Assembly (NCBI GenBank): GCA_037043015.1
Contig: CM073321.1
Coordinates: forward strand, 9,370,001-9,434,000
DNA length: 64,000 nucleotides
Origin: Bryum argenteum
Lineage: Eukaryota > Streptophyta > Bryopsida > Bryales > Bryaceae
Direction: 5' to 3'
Of this stretch, positions 44,461 through 55,817 are shown piece after piece (positions within the stretch are counted from its first letter, which is position 1; the number at the start of each line of letters is the position of its first letter). The translations under genes and the position numbers were made by a program. The notes beneath the pieces are model-generated. The model was given only the letters and a program-made list of their open reading frames with translations. It was not told the origin of the DNA and did no database searches.

Positions 44461-46915
44461 TCCTTCCGCGTCTCCCCTTCCCCCTCTTCCTCTTCCCTCA
44501 CCCAAAAACTCCTCGTTTGCACAACTTCGAACACTTCCTCTCCTTGCATACCTGCATTTTCAAAAGTTCTATATTTAGCCTCTTTGGTCCACGTGGCGTC
44601 TAAATAAAGACAGGGAATGTTCTGACAAGGGAATGTCGGGAATGTATTTTCGTCATAAACGGGAACGTTTTATGACAAAGATACTATCGGCTTTAAATAA
44701 ACCTATAATAAGGGACTCTTTGCAAGAGGAGGGAAGGCCAACAAATCTCCAAGCCAATTCATGCACTTTTTGAGTTATGTTGCCCAATTAGCTTTAATTG
44801 AACAATACATTTAACAACCAATTTAGTGGGGCCAATTTTCCGAGTCATGAAGTCCTTTCGAGTTGAAGCCCATGTCTAGAAGGAGAGCCAAGGCCATGGG
44901 GCCAATTCTTATTATTAACTAAAGTCCTTGTTTTTTTTTGGTACACATTTATTTTTTATTTTTTGTTTTTTGGAATTAATCTTCCTTAACACCTTAACAA
45001 TCATGGCCACCATTTCGTCTTTTATCGTCACGGCCAAAAAATGTTTCATATTCAATTTCAAATGTAATGATCTCGCATCTAGTGATGATCCAACGGTTGA
45101 AGATTTCACACTACTACATATGGTACTTTACTCAAGATCCTATGGTTGAAATTATAAAGTATATCCAAAAATATTGGACATAGCCCCTTTGTAGTGAAAC
45201 CACCTATTCTCGTACACTTAAGGAAAATTGAGGGAATCTATATACTTGGTGTGAGAAAGGAGTGGGTTACTATTTTTCACGGATAGGAAATAGAAAAATT
45301 TATCCATTCTCACTAGGAGAATTTGTCATGTCTTGGCCCCCATTCATGACTTGCCCCGTACTGTGTACCCTGAGGTGGCCCTAAGTCCCCTCTAATTACA
45401 TTCCAAAAATTTTACCTAGTCCTTGGTGAGAATATATTGATGTCTCACATTGGAGAGATCCAAGTATATATGAAATGTAGGTGATCATGTGTGAGCATTT
45501 ACTTTTCATAACTTTGGTCTTACTGAGTTTGTCAATATTTAGACTTTCTATTTGGGCCTTAAAATTTCCACATTGTATGGTCTTGTTTAATTGATGGGTA
45601 TTTGGAAATTACTCCGTCGTTGTGTATTCTAATTAGTAATACTTATTATAAAAAATATGGTGCATAAACAATTAATTCTATTATTCGCTATTTTTTGTTT
45701 GACAACCTTCAACTAACCTAGGAGAATATATATAATCTAGTACGTATGATTAATTGTAGCATTATTCTTATTGAATGGATTTGAATAGTTACTCATTTCC
45801 CTCTTACAAAGGTAACTGAAATAAGTTTTCATTGTTACTATTTTTGCAATCATAAAATAAGAGAAATAAATAGGGAGACAAATAAATTTTAAAAAATATC
45901 CCACCCTATAAGTGTTTAACATATGGCAATAATGGCATCAACTTCTAAATTTTTAAGCATATTTGATATTGTACACGTATAGTACATTAGTACTAGGATT
46001 AGATGTTATATCAAATTGATTATTCGTATACTATGATTGATTGATTTGGGAATAGAATATTTTGAAGAGCCATCACTTCTTCATTTACTGTATGTAATGG
46101 ATACATTCTCTTGTGGATAAACTTTAAGTTCTTGGTTAAAGATGTATGAATTACTATGTAGGCCTCTAGGGTATAGGGTTTAGGGTATAGGGTTTAGGGT
46201 TTAGGGTTTAGGGTTTAGGGTCTTGAGGATTTGGGGTGGATTTCATTTTAATCCTAGTTTCTGTGTTGCAAAGCTTTGTAAACACAATTGTGTGTGGATG
46301 TAAAATAATGGATTACTCTATGTATGGTGTAGTTCTCAATTATATTTTACATGGATACAAGTTGCACTTCTCTACATCGCATAGTTAATGTGTGCAAAAT
46401 AATCTATTTTGTATTTATCATTTTTGATTGAAGATGTTATTGACATGGAATAAATCACACATTTATTGCAAAGAATATAGAGGTACAATATTAAACATCA
46501 ACATACGAATTATGATTCCAGAGTCTTCAATCTCATAGCCTATTTTAAACCAATATTGGAATAGAGTTACTATTGTATGTCATGTGCCTCAAAGTTTAAT
46601 TCATAGAGCCTCATAGATCATAACGTATGAGTACTGAAGTAGTGTTTGTACGAAACATCTTTGCATTCGTGAAGATCTATACTTTTATGGAGTTCACTCG
46701 AAATGGTTATGAACTTAAAATTTAAAGTTCAAATGTATCCGTGAAAAAAGAATACTTAGCATTTCAGAAATCAACATAGGATTCCTTTTTAATTGTGTAG
46801 TAATTACTGAAATCTTTGAGAAATAAAAAAAGGATCCTATGCAATTTTATCTTATTTTAGTTATATATTTAAGGAAAAAAATTTTAAAAAAAAATTAGAA
46901 AAAAAAAAAACTGTA
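44461..46915. repeat. Duplicated spacer, copy 1
   Basis: Matches 47101-48905 in order and orientation over several blocks: the CT-rich leader (TCCTTCCGCGTC...TTTGCACAACTTCG), the CACGTGGCGTCTAAATA segment, ATGATCCAACGGTT...CAAAAATATTGGAC, and the end AACATAGGATTCC...GGATCCTATGC. No gene. Contains interstitial telomeric repeats at 46168-46221. Confidence 0.75.
46168..46221 (+). repeat. Interstitial plant telomeric repeats
   Basis: Seven to eight units of TTTAGGG, two reading TATAGGG. This is the plant-type telomere sequence. Inside the spacer of the hAT element, so it is not a chromosome end. Confidence 0.85.
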
Positions 46916-46919
46916 CTGC

Positions 46920-47100
46920 GGCCCCCATTTCGGTTGGCCGCCATCGGGCGGGAGTGCGACCGGCCCGGCGTCCGGCGACCGGCCCGGCGACCGGCGACCG
47001 TCCTGGCGTCCGGCGACCGGCCCGGCGACCGCCCTGGCGACCGGCCAGGCGACCGCCGACCGGCCTGGGGACCGACCACGTCCCCCGGGCGACCGGTCGG
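46920..47100. promoter_or_regulatory. Orphan GC-rich block
   Basis: CCGGCGACCGGCCCGGCGAC-type repeat, like the block at 44.1-44.46 kb and followed by the same downstream sequence. No gene remains on its AT-rich left side. Probably copied along with the duplicated spacer. Confidence 0.55.
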
Positions 47101-48905
47101 TCGCTCCTTCCGCGTCCCCCCTTCCCCCTCCTCCTCTTGCCTCTCCCCACACTCCCCGTTTGCACAACTTCGATCACTTCCTCGCCTTGCATACCTGCAT
47201 TTTCAGAAGTACTATATTTAGACTTTATGATCCACGTGGCGTCTAAATATGGATAGGGAATTTTCTGACAAGAGAATGTCGGGAATATCTCTTTGTCCCA
47301 CGCGAGAATGTTTTATGACAAAGATACTCTTGGCTTTAAATATATCCATAGTAATGGACTTTCTTCAAGGGGAGTTAAGGCGAGCAAATCTCCACGCCAA
47401 TACACTCACTTTTTGAGTTGTTGTGCCCAATTGGCTCGAATTGAAGTAAACATTTAACAATCAATATAGTGTGGTCAATTTTCTCATTTGTGAAGGCATT
47501 GAGAGTTGATGCCCTTGTTTATAAGGAAAGCAAAGGCAATGGGGCCAATTCTTATTATAAGTTAAAGACCATGCTTTTGATTGTACACACTAATTTATTA
47601 CTGTTAAAATATTCCTTCTTAACCCCTAAAGATCCATGGACACCAAAGTGGAGGTTTCCTATTTCGGGCAGCTTATATGAAGAGGTCAAAAGTAATAATT
47701 TTTTATTAAATTTTTTCTAGGTGGTCCTTACACCGCAAAGTGCATGTGCTAAAATTTGCATATCCAAATTCCAAATTTACAACCTACATCTATAATATTT
47801 ACGTTTGAAGTCCACTAAGGGCAGTTAAATTTAGTCTTTGTTTGAAATTATGTTTTGGAAATATGTTCATGAACAATTTACTACTTCAGTTCCAAAGTGA
47901 CCCAAGTCAAAATGTTTGTCTATTTCACAAGGGTACCCTTGAGAGATTACAAAAATAATCTTCACAATTTCTAGTAATTTCCGATATAAGTCATATAACT
48001 CTTTCTTCGATTGATTGTTTTGAAAATATAAAATTATAAATAGGCATCTCTACTTCATTTAGAGTATCTAGTGGATAAAATCACTCGTGGATAGGATTTG
48101 TGGTTTATGGTTTAGGATGTATGAATAACTCTTTAGGATGAGTTCCAAAATAAGTGTCCTACATTAAGATTTGGATACTCCAATTGACATTCTCAACCAT
48201 GCAATATTGGAATAGAGTTACTGTTGTAGGTCATGTGGTTAAAAGTTTGATTCATGAAGCCAATGGTCAATTAAATTACAAAAGGAAAATAGAGAAGAAA
48301 GATATTGATTCGAAACCAAATGAATGCCTTATGTTTGAAACATCTATTAATTTGTGAAGATTTACACTTTAAAGAGTCCACTCAAAATGGTTATGAACTT
48401 AAAATTTAGAGTTAACCCCTAAACGACCACGGCCACCGATTCGGCGTTTACAGTGAAGGAAAAAATAATTTACAGTCAACTTCAAACGTTATGATCTCAC
48501 ATCTAGTAATGATCCAACGGTTAAAAATATTCACAGTACTACCAATGGTAGTCTACTTCAAGATCCTACGGATGAAATTATCAATAATTTCCAAAAATAT
48601 TGGACGTACCCCCATTAGTACATAGTGGTCTGTGTTGGGATTTCAAGCTCCCGAAACATTGTGGATTTTTAGGGGTTAAGATGTATCCGTGAGAAATAAT
48701 ATATTGCATTTCAGAAATCAACATAGGATTCCTCATTTCAGTTTGTAATAATCACTGAGAATCAAATAACAAAAAACTTTGCGAAATAAAAAAGGATCCT
48801 ATGCTATGTAAGATCTCTGAATTTTAAAAATATATATATATATATATATATATAATTTTTTAATTTTTATTTTTAAAAAAAATTGAAAAAAAAATTTTAA
48901 AAAAA
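47101..48905. repeat. Duplicated spacer, copy 2
   Basis: Second copy of 44461-46915, shorter through deletions; its telomere-like part is degraded to TTTATGGTTTAGG near 48100. Ends in an AT microsatellite (48830-48855) and A-rich tract before the GC-rich promoter block of the RING gene. No gene. Confidence 0.7.
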
Positions 48906-49200
48906 ACCGCAGCGGCCGCCCACATCGGTCGGCCGCGTTGGTTGACCGGCATCGGTCGGCCGGCATCGAGCGGCCACGATCGGCCGGCCACATCGGTCGG
49001 CAGCCCCCGGTCGGCAACGACCGGCCGGCCCGAACGACCGGCCACGGTCGGCCGGCCCCGATCGGTCGATCGGATCGACCGGCCACGATCAGTCGGCCGG
49101 ACCGGCCGGCCAAGACGGTCGCGGCCGTGATTGGCCGGCGGCCACCGTCCGGCCGGCCGGTCTCTAGGGTTGGGAGGGAGGGGGGATAAAAGGCCTTTGG
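48906..49200 (+). promoter_or_regulatory. GC-rich block and TATA-like box before the RING gene
   Basis: CGGTCGGCCGGC-type words fill 48910-49165 and are followed by GGGATAAAAGGCC near 49181, about 200 bp upstream of ATG 49387. The leader CCCCTCACTTCTCC resembles that of the kinase-like gene (CTCCTCACTTCTTTCC). Confidence 0.6.
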
Positions 49201-49386
49201 GGCCTCATTTCCCCTCACTTCTCCTTGTATTCATCCATCTCAACTGAGCTGCAACCGTGGGCATTAGCTTCTCGTGTGCTGCATTTGTGGTGGCGGGGGG
49301 AAGTCAGCGTGATACTTGCGGCTGCTGCATCGAATTTTTGCATACTTGGGATATCTTCGGGGTATTTTAAATACTCCCTATTCTTC

Positions 49387-50136
49387 ATGGCGACGGATAT
49401 TGATAACACGAACATGGAGGCTGGTTCTGAACAGACCTTGAGGTCACTGCGACGAAAACCACAAACGCAGGATTGGTGGGGGACCGAGTTGGTTTTACAT
49501 GAGACACCGTCAAAGAGAGTGAAACCAAAAGGAGTGAGACATGAGTTGCACTACGATATCTTGGATAATGAGGCCATCAAAGCCGAGAGCGGTTGGGCCA
49601 ATGAACCGGAGGAATCTTTGGAGAATGGCGACGTGCAAGAAATATGTGAAGATGTATCGCATTGGGAAACTTTGGCCTCGAGAATGTCACAAAGTTAATA
49701 CCAATAATTTTACTTGCAACCCTCAAACATGCAAGGATGATCACTTCCTTCATCGTCTTTGAAGAAGTTTGGGTGGCATTGTTTGGAACTCGTCCCAAGA
49801 GCAAGGGTTATTTTTCATATACGCTCTTGAGCATGGTGTATCTTGAGCTCATATTGAAGTGCAAGGTGAACTGAGCACATTCACGGCGAGTAGTGCATAT
49901 CCTCTTGAATCGGGAGAAATCAAAAAGATATCCCGATAGGTTTGATCCGAATCAAATTCTACAAAGGCCTTATTGCGATTTTCTGAGGAGGAAAACTCAT
50001 GATACGGCGGAGAAGGAATCTCCTCCAACAACCACGACACATCAGGAGGATGGAAGGAATATGGTTGCTACGGATGCCCCAATCGTAGAACCAACTATAA
50101 CTGATAGGCTCGAAGGTGCAAACGTAGTTGAAGAAC
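49387..50136 (+). pseudogene. 5' part of the Cys/His-RING gene (hAT cargo)
   Basis: ATG 49387 opens MATDIDNTNMEAGSEQTLRS. Reading passes through three frames. The second (about 49.55-49.76 kb) has ATCKKYVKMYRIGKLWPRE and NPQTCKDDHFLHRL; the third has EEVWVALFGTRPKSKGYF; the last (49893-50136) has HILLNREKSKRYPDRFDP. All align in order with the gene at 42752-43971. The gene is interrupted at 50136 by the chromovirus and resumes at 56308. Confidence 0.65.
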
Positions 50137-50620
50137 TGTCATGGACATACACAAGAAGTTTCTAGAAGGTTCTTCTAAAATATTCTCTGAAGATTCCCTA
50201 AAAGATTCCTCGAAGATTCCTTGAAGATTCCCAGTGTCACGGCCACGTACTAGGTAGACAACTTAGGAAGGTTCTAGAAGGTTCTAGAAGCTTCCGGAAA
50301 CTTCTGGAAGTTCCTGGAAGTCTCTGGAAGTTTTTGGAAGGTCCTTGAAGTTTCCGGAAGGCCCTGGAAGCTTCTGGAAGGTCTTGGAAGTTCTTGGAAG
50401 GTCCTAGAAGGTCCTAGGTTGAGGAAGGTTCTGGAGAACCTTCTTCTTAGCTAGTATATATAGGAGTCGAGGCTGAGGGCAACCTCAGTCTCGACAACGC
50501 ATCTCTTGGAGCTCTAGCTCATCTCTCTTGTTGTTGTTCGTGTACTCTTCTTGTTAATTCAAGCTCCTGTCAGTTCTTGTTAGTTTCCACATATTCTTAT
50601 CATCTCATTTCCGTGTCACA
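50137..50620 (+). repeat. 5' LTR of element II
   Basis: About 484 bp, begins TGTCATGGACATAC. Made largely of GAAGGTTC/TTCTGGAAG-type short repeats, with a TATA-like CTAGTATATATAGG near 50453. End assigned by comparison with the 3' LTR; the last bases differ between the two. Confidence 0.88.
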
Positions 50621-50812
50621 CGACGGTTTGTCGAGACTACCTTCTCACAAATATCAGAGTTAGTCCCTTCTTGTTAGAGAGTGGATTACCCCTCTTCTCG
50701 AAGGTGTGCTAGTGTTTTAGAGGTTGCGGATTACCCTCCTCTAAACCAATATTGTTCTCTTGTCAAATTTTTCTTTTCTTTCGTAGATTTAGTCAAAGAT
50801 CAAGACGTTAGT

Positions 50813-51805
50813 ATGGCTGAAAATTTGGAATCCAAATTGGACGCCATCATGAGTGCTCTTCTTTGCATTATCACATAGACAAGCGGAGGTAGAAGGAGCC
50901 ATGGCAAGACTTCACAATGACGGAGCATCCGGGTAACATCATCCAGGATTCACCGTCTCAAGCAACTACACCGGAGGAGGAGGCGACTACACCTTTGGTT
51001 CAACAAAACCCAATGATTCAACAACGGAAGGAGCCTAGAGTTAGTCTTCCTGACAAGTTCGACGGAACGCGTTCCAAGTTTCGAGGTTTTGTCAACCAAA
51101 TCAAGTTGATAACAGTTTTACAGCCTGAACGATATCCGACGGAGGAGGCGCGTGTTGGACTTGTTGGAACTCTGCTTACAGGGCAAGCTTTGTCGTGGTT
51201 TGCCTCCTTGTTCGAGAAACGATCGCCAATTCTGAGCAACTTTGAGACGTTCTTGGAGGCATTTGCAGAAGCATTTGGCGAACATGACAAGGTCCGATGG
51301 GCTACAATCACTACGACAAGGAATGCGCTCTGCATCAGTCTACGCATCGGATTTTAGACAACTGGCTAGTGACATCAACTGGGGCGAAGAAGTATTGGTG
51401 ATTCAGTTTTATTGGGGTTTGAGGGATGATGTGAAGGACCTACTTTTATCTCTTCCTGATCCGCAAACGCTCAACGAAGCCATTAGCCAAGCTATAAAGT
51501 GCGACAACCGTTTATTCCAGCGTCGTCAAGACCAGCGCCCAAAATACCAAACGAGTCGCTACACCACGAGTATGTTGGCAAACAATTTGAGTTCTCATTC
51601 GGAGGCAGAAGCCATGCAAGACGAAGCGGCACGTGTCAGAGCGCTTACTCCAGAAGAGAAGAAACGGCGTATGGAAGAAGGACTCTGTTTGTACTGCGGA
51701 GAAGAAGGCCGCAAGGTTGGAAATTGCCCCAAGAAGCAGAACCGGCGCATTGTTAAGACTAGGAGTGCGGTGATCCCGGAAAACGACGACGCCCAGCTAC
51801 AGTAG
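50813..51805 (+). pseudogene. gag of element II
   Basis: ATG 50813 (MAENLESKLDAIMSALL) runs into a TAG after 21 codons; a second frame (50917-51357) has the gag core LPDKFDGTRSKFRGFVNQI. After another shift (51242-51805) come SASVYASDFRQLASDINWGE and a knuckle CLYCGEEGRKVGNC in which the His is Arg. Single-knuckle gag of this style is typical of Tcn1-like elements. Confidence 0.8.
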
Positions 51806-51810
51806 GAACC

Positions 51811-52527
51811 ATGCGGCTGGACGATTCAATGCCACAACAACAATCAGGTTCCTCTTTCTCTGTCCAACCTGCCCGTTGTTTTACAATTCCCTTGTCTCTT
51901 GGTCCTCAAAAACACAAAACTTTAGCTCTATTAGATTCGGGAGCATCTACTTGTTTTTTAGATGAAGAATTTGCTAAGCGCCACAAGATTCGTCTAGTAC
52001 AGAAGTCCAAACCTGTTTATGTAGAGGTGATAGATGGACGACCTTTATTGTCTGGCAGTGTCACCCATGAATCAGTACCTATAGAGGTGGCGTTTAAGGA
52101 CCATAGTAGTTACGTCGTTTTTAATGTCATTAGAACCCCGTCAAACCCTGTCATCCTAGGTCTCTCTTGGTTAGAACAACATAACCCTACCATAGATTGG
52201 AACTTGCGGAAAATGACTTTTTCCAAAGAACATTCCAAGAGCCAACCTAGTAGACATCCCAAGATAGGGAAACCATTGTTTATTGGAGCAAGGGCGTTCG
52301 TACGATCATCCAAAGAAGCAGCACCCTTTGTCATCTATGCAGTCCCAACTAGCACGGAGAAGAGTTCGACGGCAAGCATACCAGAGCAATACAAGGATTT
52401 TGAGGACGTGTTTGAAGAAGAACGCGACATACTACCGAGCATCGGCCATACGACCGCCCATAGACCTGCAAAGAAGGAGCACAGCCGCCTTTTGGCCCAA
52501 TCTACAATCTCTCCCAAACGGAGTTAG
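51811..52527 (+). CDS. Protease of element II
   Basis: ATG 51811. LALLDSGASTCFLDEEFAKR holds the Asp-Ser-Gly active site, and PVILGLSWLEQHNPTIDW is the conserved ILGL.WL..HNP.IDW block of this lineage. Runs to the linker before RT (EQYKDFEDVFEEERDILP). The domain looks intact; the following 80 bp are out of frame. Confidence 0.82.
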   Translation: MRLDDSMPQQQSGSSFSVQPARCFTIPLSLGPQKHKTLALLDSGASTCFLDEEFAKRHKIRLVQKSKPVYVEVIDGRPLLSGSVTHESVPIEVAFKDHSSYVVFNVIRTPSNPVILGLSWLEQHNPTIDWNLRKMTFSKEHSKSQPSRHPKIGKPLFIGARAFVRSSKEAAPFVIYAVPTSTEKSSTASIPEQYKDFEDVFEEERDILPSIGHTTAHRPAKKEHSRLLAQSTISPKRS

Positions 52528-52529
52528 CG

Positions 52530-53495
52530 GAGCTGCGAAAGTGCATTGACGAGAATCTAGCGAAGAACTTCATTCGTCATTCAAAGTCGCCAGCTGGGGC
52601 ACCGATCTTGTTTGTAAAGAAGAAGGATGGCTCCTTACGAATGTGCGTGGACTATCGAGGCCTCAACAAGGTAACTAAGAAAAATCGTTACCCGTTACCC
52701 TTGATTTCTGGTCTCTTGGAGCAGCTCGGGCGTGCAAAGATCTTTACAAAAATTGATCTGAGGGGAGCTTACAACCTCGTACGGATCAAGGAAGGAGACG
52801 AGTGGAAGACAGCGTTCCGTACAAGGTATGGCCATTTTGAATATAATGTCATGCCTTTTGGCCTTACCAATGCTCCGGCTGTTTTCCAACACATGATGAA
52901 TGACATCTTTCGGGAGCACCTTGACGACTTTGTTGTCATCTATCTGGATGACATCCTGATATTTTCCAAAAACGAAGAAGAGCACGAGAAGCACGTTCGT
53001 TTGGTCCTCGAGAAACTACGAGAACGAGGACTCTACGCCAAGTTGGAGAAGTGCCTATTCCACCAAACCGAGATGGAGTTTTTAGGGTTCATTGCAACTA
53101 CAGACGGCTTGAAGATGGACCCTAAGAAGGTGGAAGCAATTGTATCATGGGAGGTTCCGAAGACGGTTAGAGACGTACAATGTTTTCTTGGATTTGCTAA
53201 CTTCTATCGAATCTTCATCAAGAATTATTCTCGAGTCGCTGCTCCACTCACTCGGTTGACTTGTAAGGACAAGCTCGAATGGGGACCTCAAGCAGAAAAG
53301 GCATTCCAAGACCTCAAGATGGCATTTATCACAGCTCCAATCTTGGTACATCCTGACTTTACAAAGGCCTTCTATTTGGAGACCGATGCTTCTGATTTTG
53401 CTTTGGGAGCCGTACTTTCACAGATGGACGTGGACGGGAAGCTTCATCCAGTGGCGTTCTATTCTCGAAAGTTTTATCAAATAAATCAATTATGA
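52530..53495 (+). CDS. Reverse transcriptase of element II
   Basis: APILFVKKKDGSLRMCVDYR, GAYNLVRIKEGDEWKTAFRT, MPFGLTNAPAVFQHMMNDI, active site VIYLDDILIFS (both Asp), thumb FLGFANFYRIFIKNYS, and the start of RNase H (FYLETDASDFALGAVLSQ). All RT motifs are intact. The frame is lost at a homopolymer-free indel near 53490 in RNase H. Confidence 0.9.
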   Translation, partial: ELRKCIDENLAKNFIRHSKSPAGAPILFVKKKDGSLRMCVDYRGLNKVTKKNRYPLPLISGLLEQLGRAKIFTKIDLRGAYNLVRIKEGDEWKTAFRTRYGHFEYNVMPFGLTNAPAVFQHMMNDIFREHLDDFVVIYLDDILIFSKNEEEHEKHVRLVLEKLRERGLYAKLEKCLFHQTEMEFLGFIATTDGLKMDPKKVEAIVSWEVPKTVRDVQCFLGFANFYRIFIKNYSRVAAPLTRLTCKDKLEWGPQAEKAFQDLKMAFITAPILVHPDFTKAFYLETDASDFALGAVLSQMDVDGKLHPVAFYSRKFYQINQL

Positions 53496-54456
53496 AATCC
53501 ACGATAAGGAACTTCTTGCCATAGTAGATTCCTTCCAAGAGTGGCGACACTTTCTCGAAGGCGCTGCACATCCAGTGACCGTATACACGGATCACAAGAA
53601 TTTGGAGTACTTTATGTCGGCTCGAGTCTTGAATCGACGTCAAGCTCGGTGGAATATGTCGTTGTCACGATTTGACTTTGTTATTACCTATCGGCCTGGG
53701 AAGCAACAAGGACTATCCGATGCCTTATCGAGGAGATCGTATCTGGCGCCTAAGGCTGGAGAAGCAGCGTTTGATCAACAATGCACCACATTGCTGAAAC
53801 CGGAGCATTTTAGAATTTGCGCTACTGTCATGCCAATTGATACGGACTTCCTTAACCAGATACGTACTGCGACAATTGAAGATTCTGTAGCTCTCGAGAT
53901 CAAGAAGCGTGCTGATAATGACAAGTTCAAGGTGGAGGGAGATCTTTTGTACTTTGAAGAGCGACTGTATATTCCTAAGGGACGAACACGACTTCGAGTC
54001 CTCCAATCACGCCATGACTTTCCAGCTGCAGGACATTTTGGATACAACAAGACATTGGAGCTTATTTCGCGAGACTTCTGGTGGCCCCAAATGTGGAAGG
54101 ATGTGAAGGAGTTTGTTCTCTCTTGTGATATTTGTTCAAGGTCGAAGAACCCTCGGCATCGCCCCTATGGACTTTTGCAGCCATTGCCTATCCCGCATCG
54201 ACCATGGTCTTCAGTTTCCATGGATTTCATTACGGACCTGCCGCCTTCAAACTCGTTTGACAGCATCTTTGTTGTGGTAGATCGGCTGACGAAGATGGCG
54301 CATTTTGTTCCTTGCAAGAAGACATCGTCGAGCGAAGATACAGCAAGACTCTTTCTTGATAATGTATATCGTTATCACGGCTTGCCAGATGATATTGTGT
54401 CGGATCGCGGAACCCAGTTCGTCTCAAGTTATGGAAATCTCTATTTGAGATATTGA
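53490..54456 (+). pseudogene. RNase H and integrase N-terminal half of element II
   Basis: RNase H continues (IHDKELLAIVDSFQEWRHFL, YTDHKNLEYFMSARVLN, GLSDALSRR). The integrase HHCC follows (HDFPAAGHFGYNKTLEL; CDICSRSK). Core: SVSMDFITDLPPSNSFDSI (first Asp), VSDRGTQFVSSYG (second Asp). A stop at 54456 follows a frameshift. Confidence 0.85.
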
Positions 54457-55276
54457 AGGTGGATATCAAGCTTTCTTGACATTTCATCCTCAAACCGACG
54501 GACGAGGCGGAACGGGTGAATCAAGTATTGGAGCGAGATCTCGTTGCACCATCAACTATCAGCAAGACGATTGGATCGAGTATCTACCGCTTGCCGAGTT
54601 CGCCTACAACAACACTATTCATGCGTCGACCCAACAAACACCATTCTTTGCCAACTACGGATACCACCCGAAGCTTGATATGGAATTCAGTGGCCAATAA
54701 CAACCCAAAGAAATAAGATTTTGCGGCGCGACTATCGGAACTTCAAGCAACGCTGAGACTTCAATTGCAAACTGCCCAAGAGTTGTACAAGGCGTCCGCA
54801 GATAAATTTCGGAATGAGGCACCTACTTTCAAGATCGGAGATAAAGTAGGGCTGCTTCGACGGAATATCAAGACCAAGCGGCCGTGTGATAAGTTGGACT
54901 ATCGAAGATTGGGACCATTTGCCATCCAGAAACAAATCAATCCAGGGGCGTATCGGTTGGAGTTACCGCTACTACTATGAAGGTACATCCAGTCTTCCAC
55001 GTGTCTTTATTGGAACCTTATCGAGAGTTGACTTTTCCGGGAAGAGTGCGAGGGCCGCCACCTAGTATCGAAATTGAGAACCACGAGGAATATGAGGTGG
55101 ATAAGGTACTGGATTCACGGCGCAGAAGGGGAAACTTGGAGTATTTTGTGCATTGGAGCGGATACGACATCAATGAAAGAACGTGGGAACATGCCGAAAA
55201 TCTTGTAAATGCGCCGGAAAAGGTCACAGAATTTCATCAACGATATCCTCATAAACCTAAGCCTTTCCGACGATAA
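54457..55276 (+). pseudogene. Integrase C-terminus and chromodomain of element II
   Basis: HPQTDGRGG marks the end of the core, then LAEFAYNNTIHASTQQTPF. After shifts, FKIGDKVGLLRRNIKTKRPC and HPVFHVSLLEPYRE appear (GPY/F module). The chromodomain (about 55095-55205) reads EYEVDKVLDSRRRRGN, YFVHWSGYDINERTWEHAE. Stop at 55276. Confidence 0.88.
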
Positions 55277-55406
55277 CTTCTCTCCGACGCGCTTGCCCAC
55301 TCGGGAGAGAATAAAAGGGGAGAGTGAACACAACCTTGATTCACATTTGATTTACATATTTTGTTCTAGATAGAATTTCTCTATAGTCATAGTTTGGTTT
55401 TTAGTC

Positions 55407-55771
55407 ATGGATAGTCAAGAGATAGATAGCATACCGGTTATGCCATCTCAACCAACCAACTCTCGAAGGCGACCCGGAGATGAAGAACCGCCTACGCCAC
55501 GACGCCGACGGAGGATTCCGAGCAATCGATCGCCGTGATTGTATTTGAGGTCGTCGAGCCCGCTTTCAATGGTCTCGCGAAGGTGTGTTTGCGGGACAAT
55601 TCCATAACGAAGACATACGTAAGTTCACGCTTGGTCGAGGAAGTGGAAGGCGTCGGCCACTATCGTTGGCTTCAAGGACCGATGAACCACTTGCCTCGTG
55701 AACAACAATTGGAGTTTATTGCGGATGTCATGCGGCAGATTTTCATTTTCCTGCTACTTATTATTGACTAA
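55407..55771 (+). pseudogene. Extra 3' ORF of element II
   Basis: ATG 55407 encodes MDSQEIDSIPVMPSQPTN followed by an Arg-rich stretch (PRRRRRIP) and a TGA at about 55537. A second frame from 55535 to 55771 continues with EVVEPAFNGLAKVCLRDNSI and GHYRWLQGPMNHLPREQQL. The two are probably one gene split by an indel. No domain recognised. Element I has no counterpart after its chromodomain. Confidence 0.45.
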
Positions 55772-55817
55772 CAACAACGTTGCTTCTCGGAGACCTCGAA
55801 GCTAGAAGGGGAGGTGA

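Noticed and set aside
46168-46221. Chromosome end
   Set aside because: Only seven to eight units, embedded in a transposon spacer with unique sequence on both sides.
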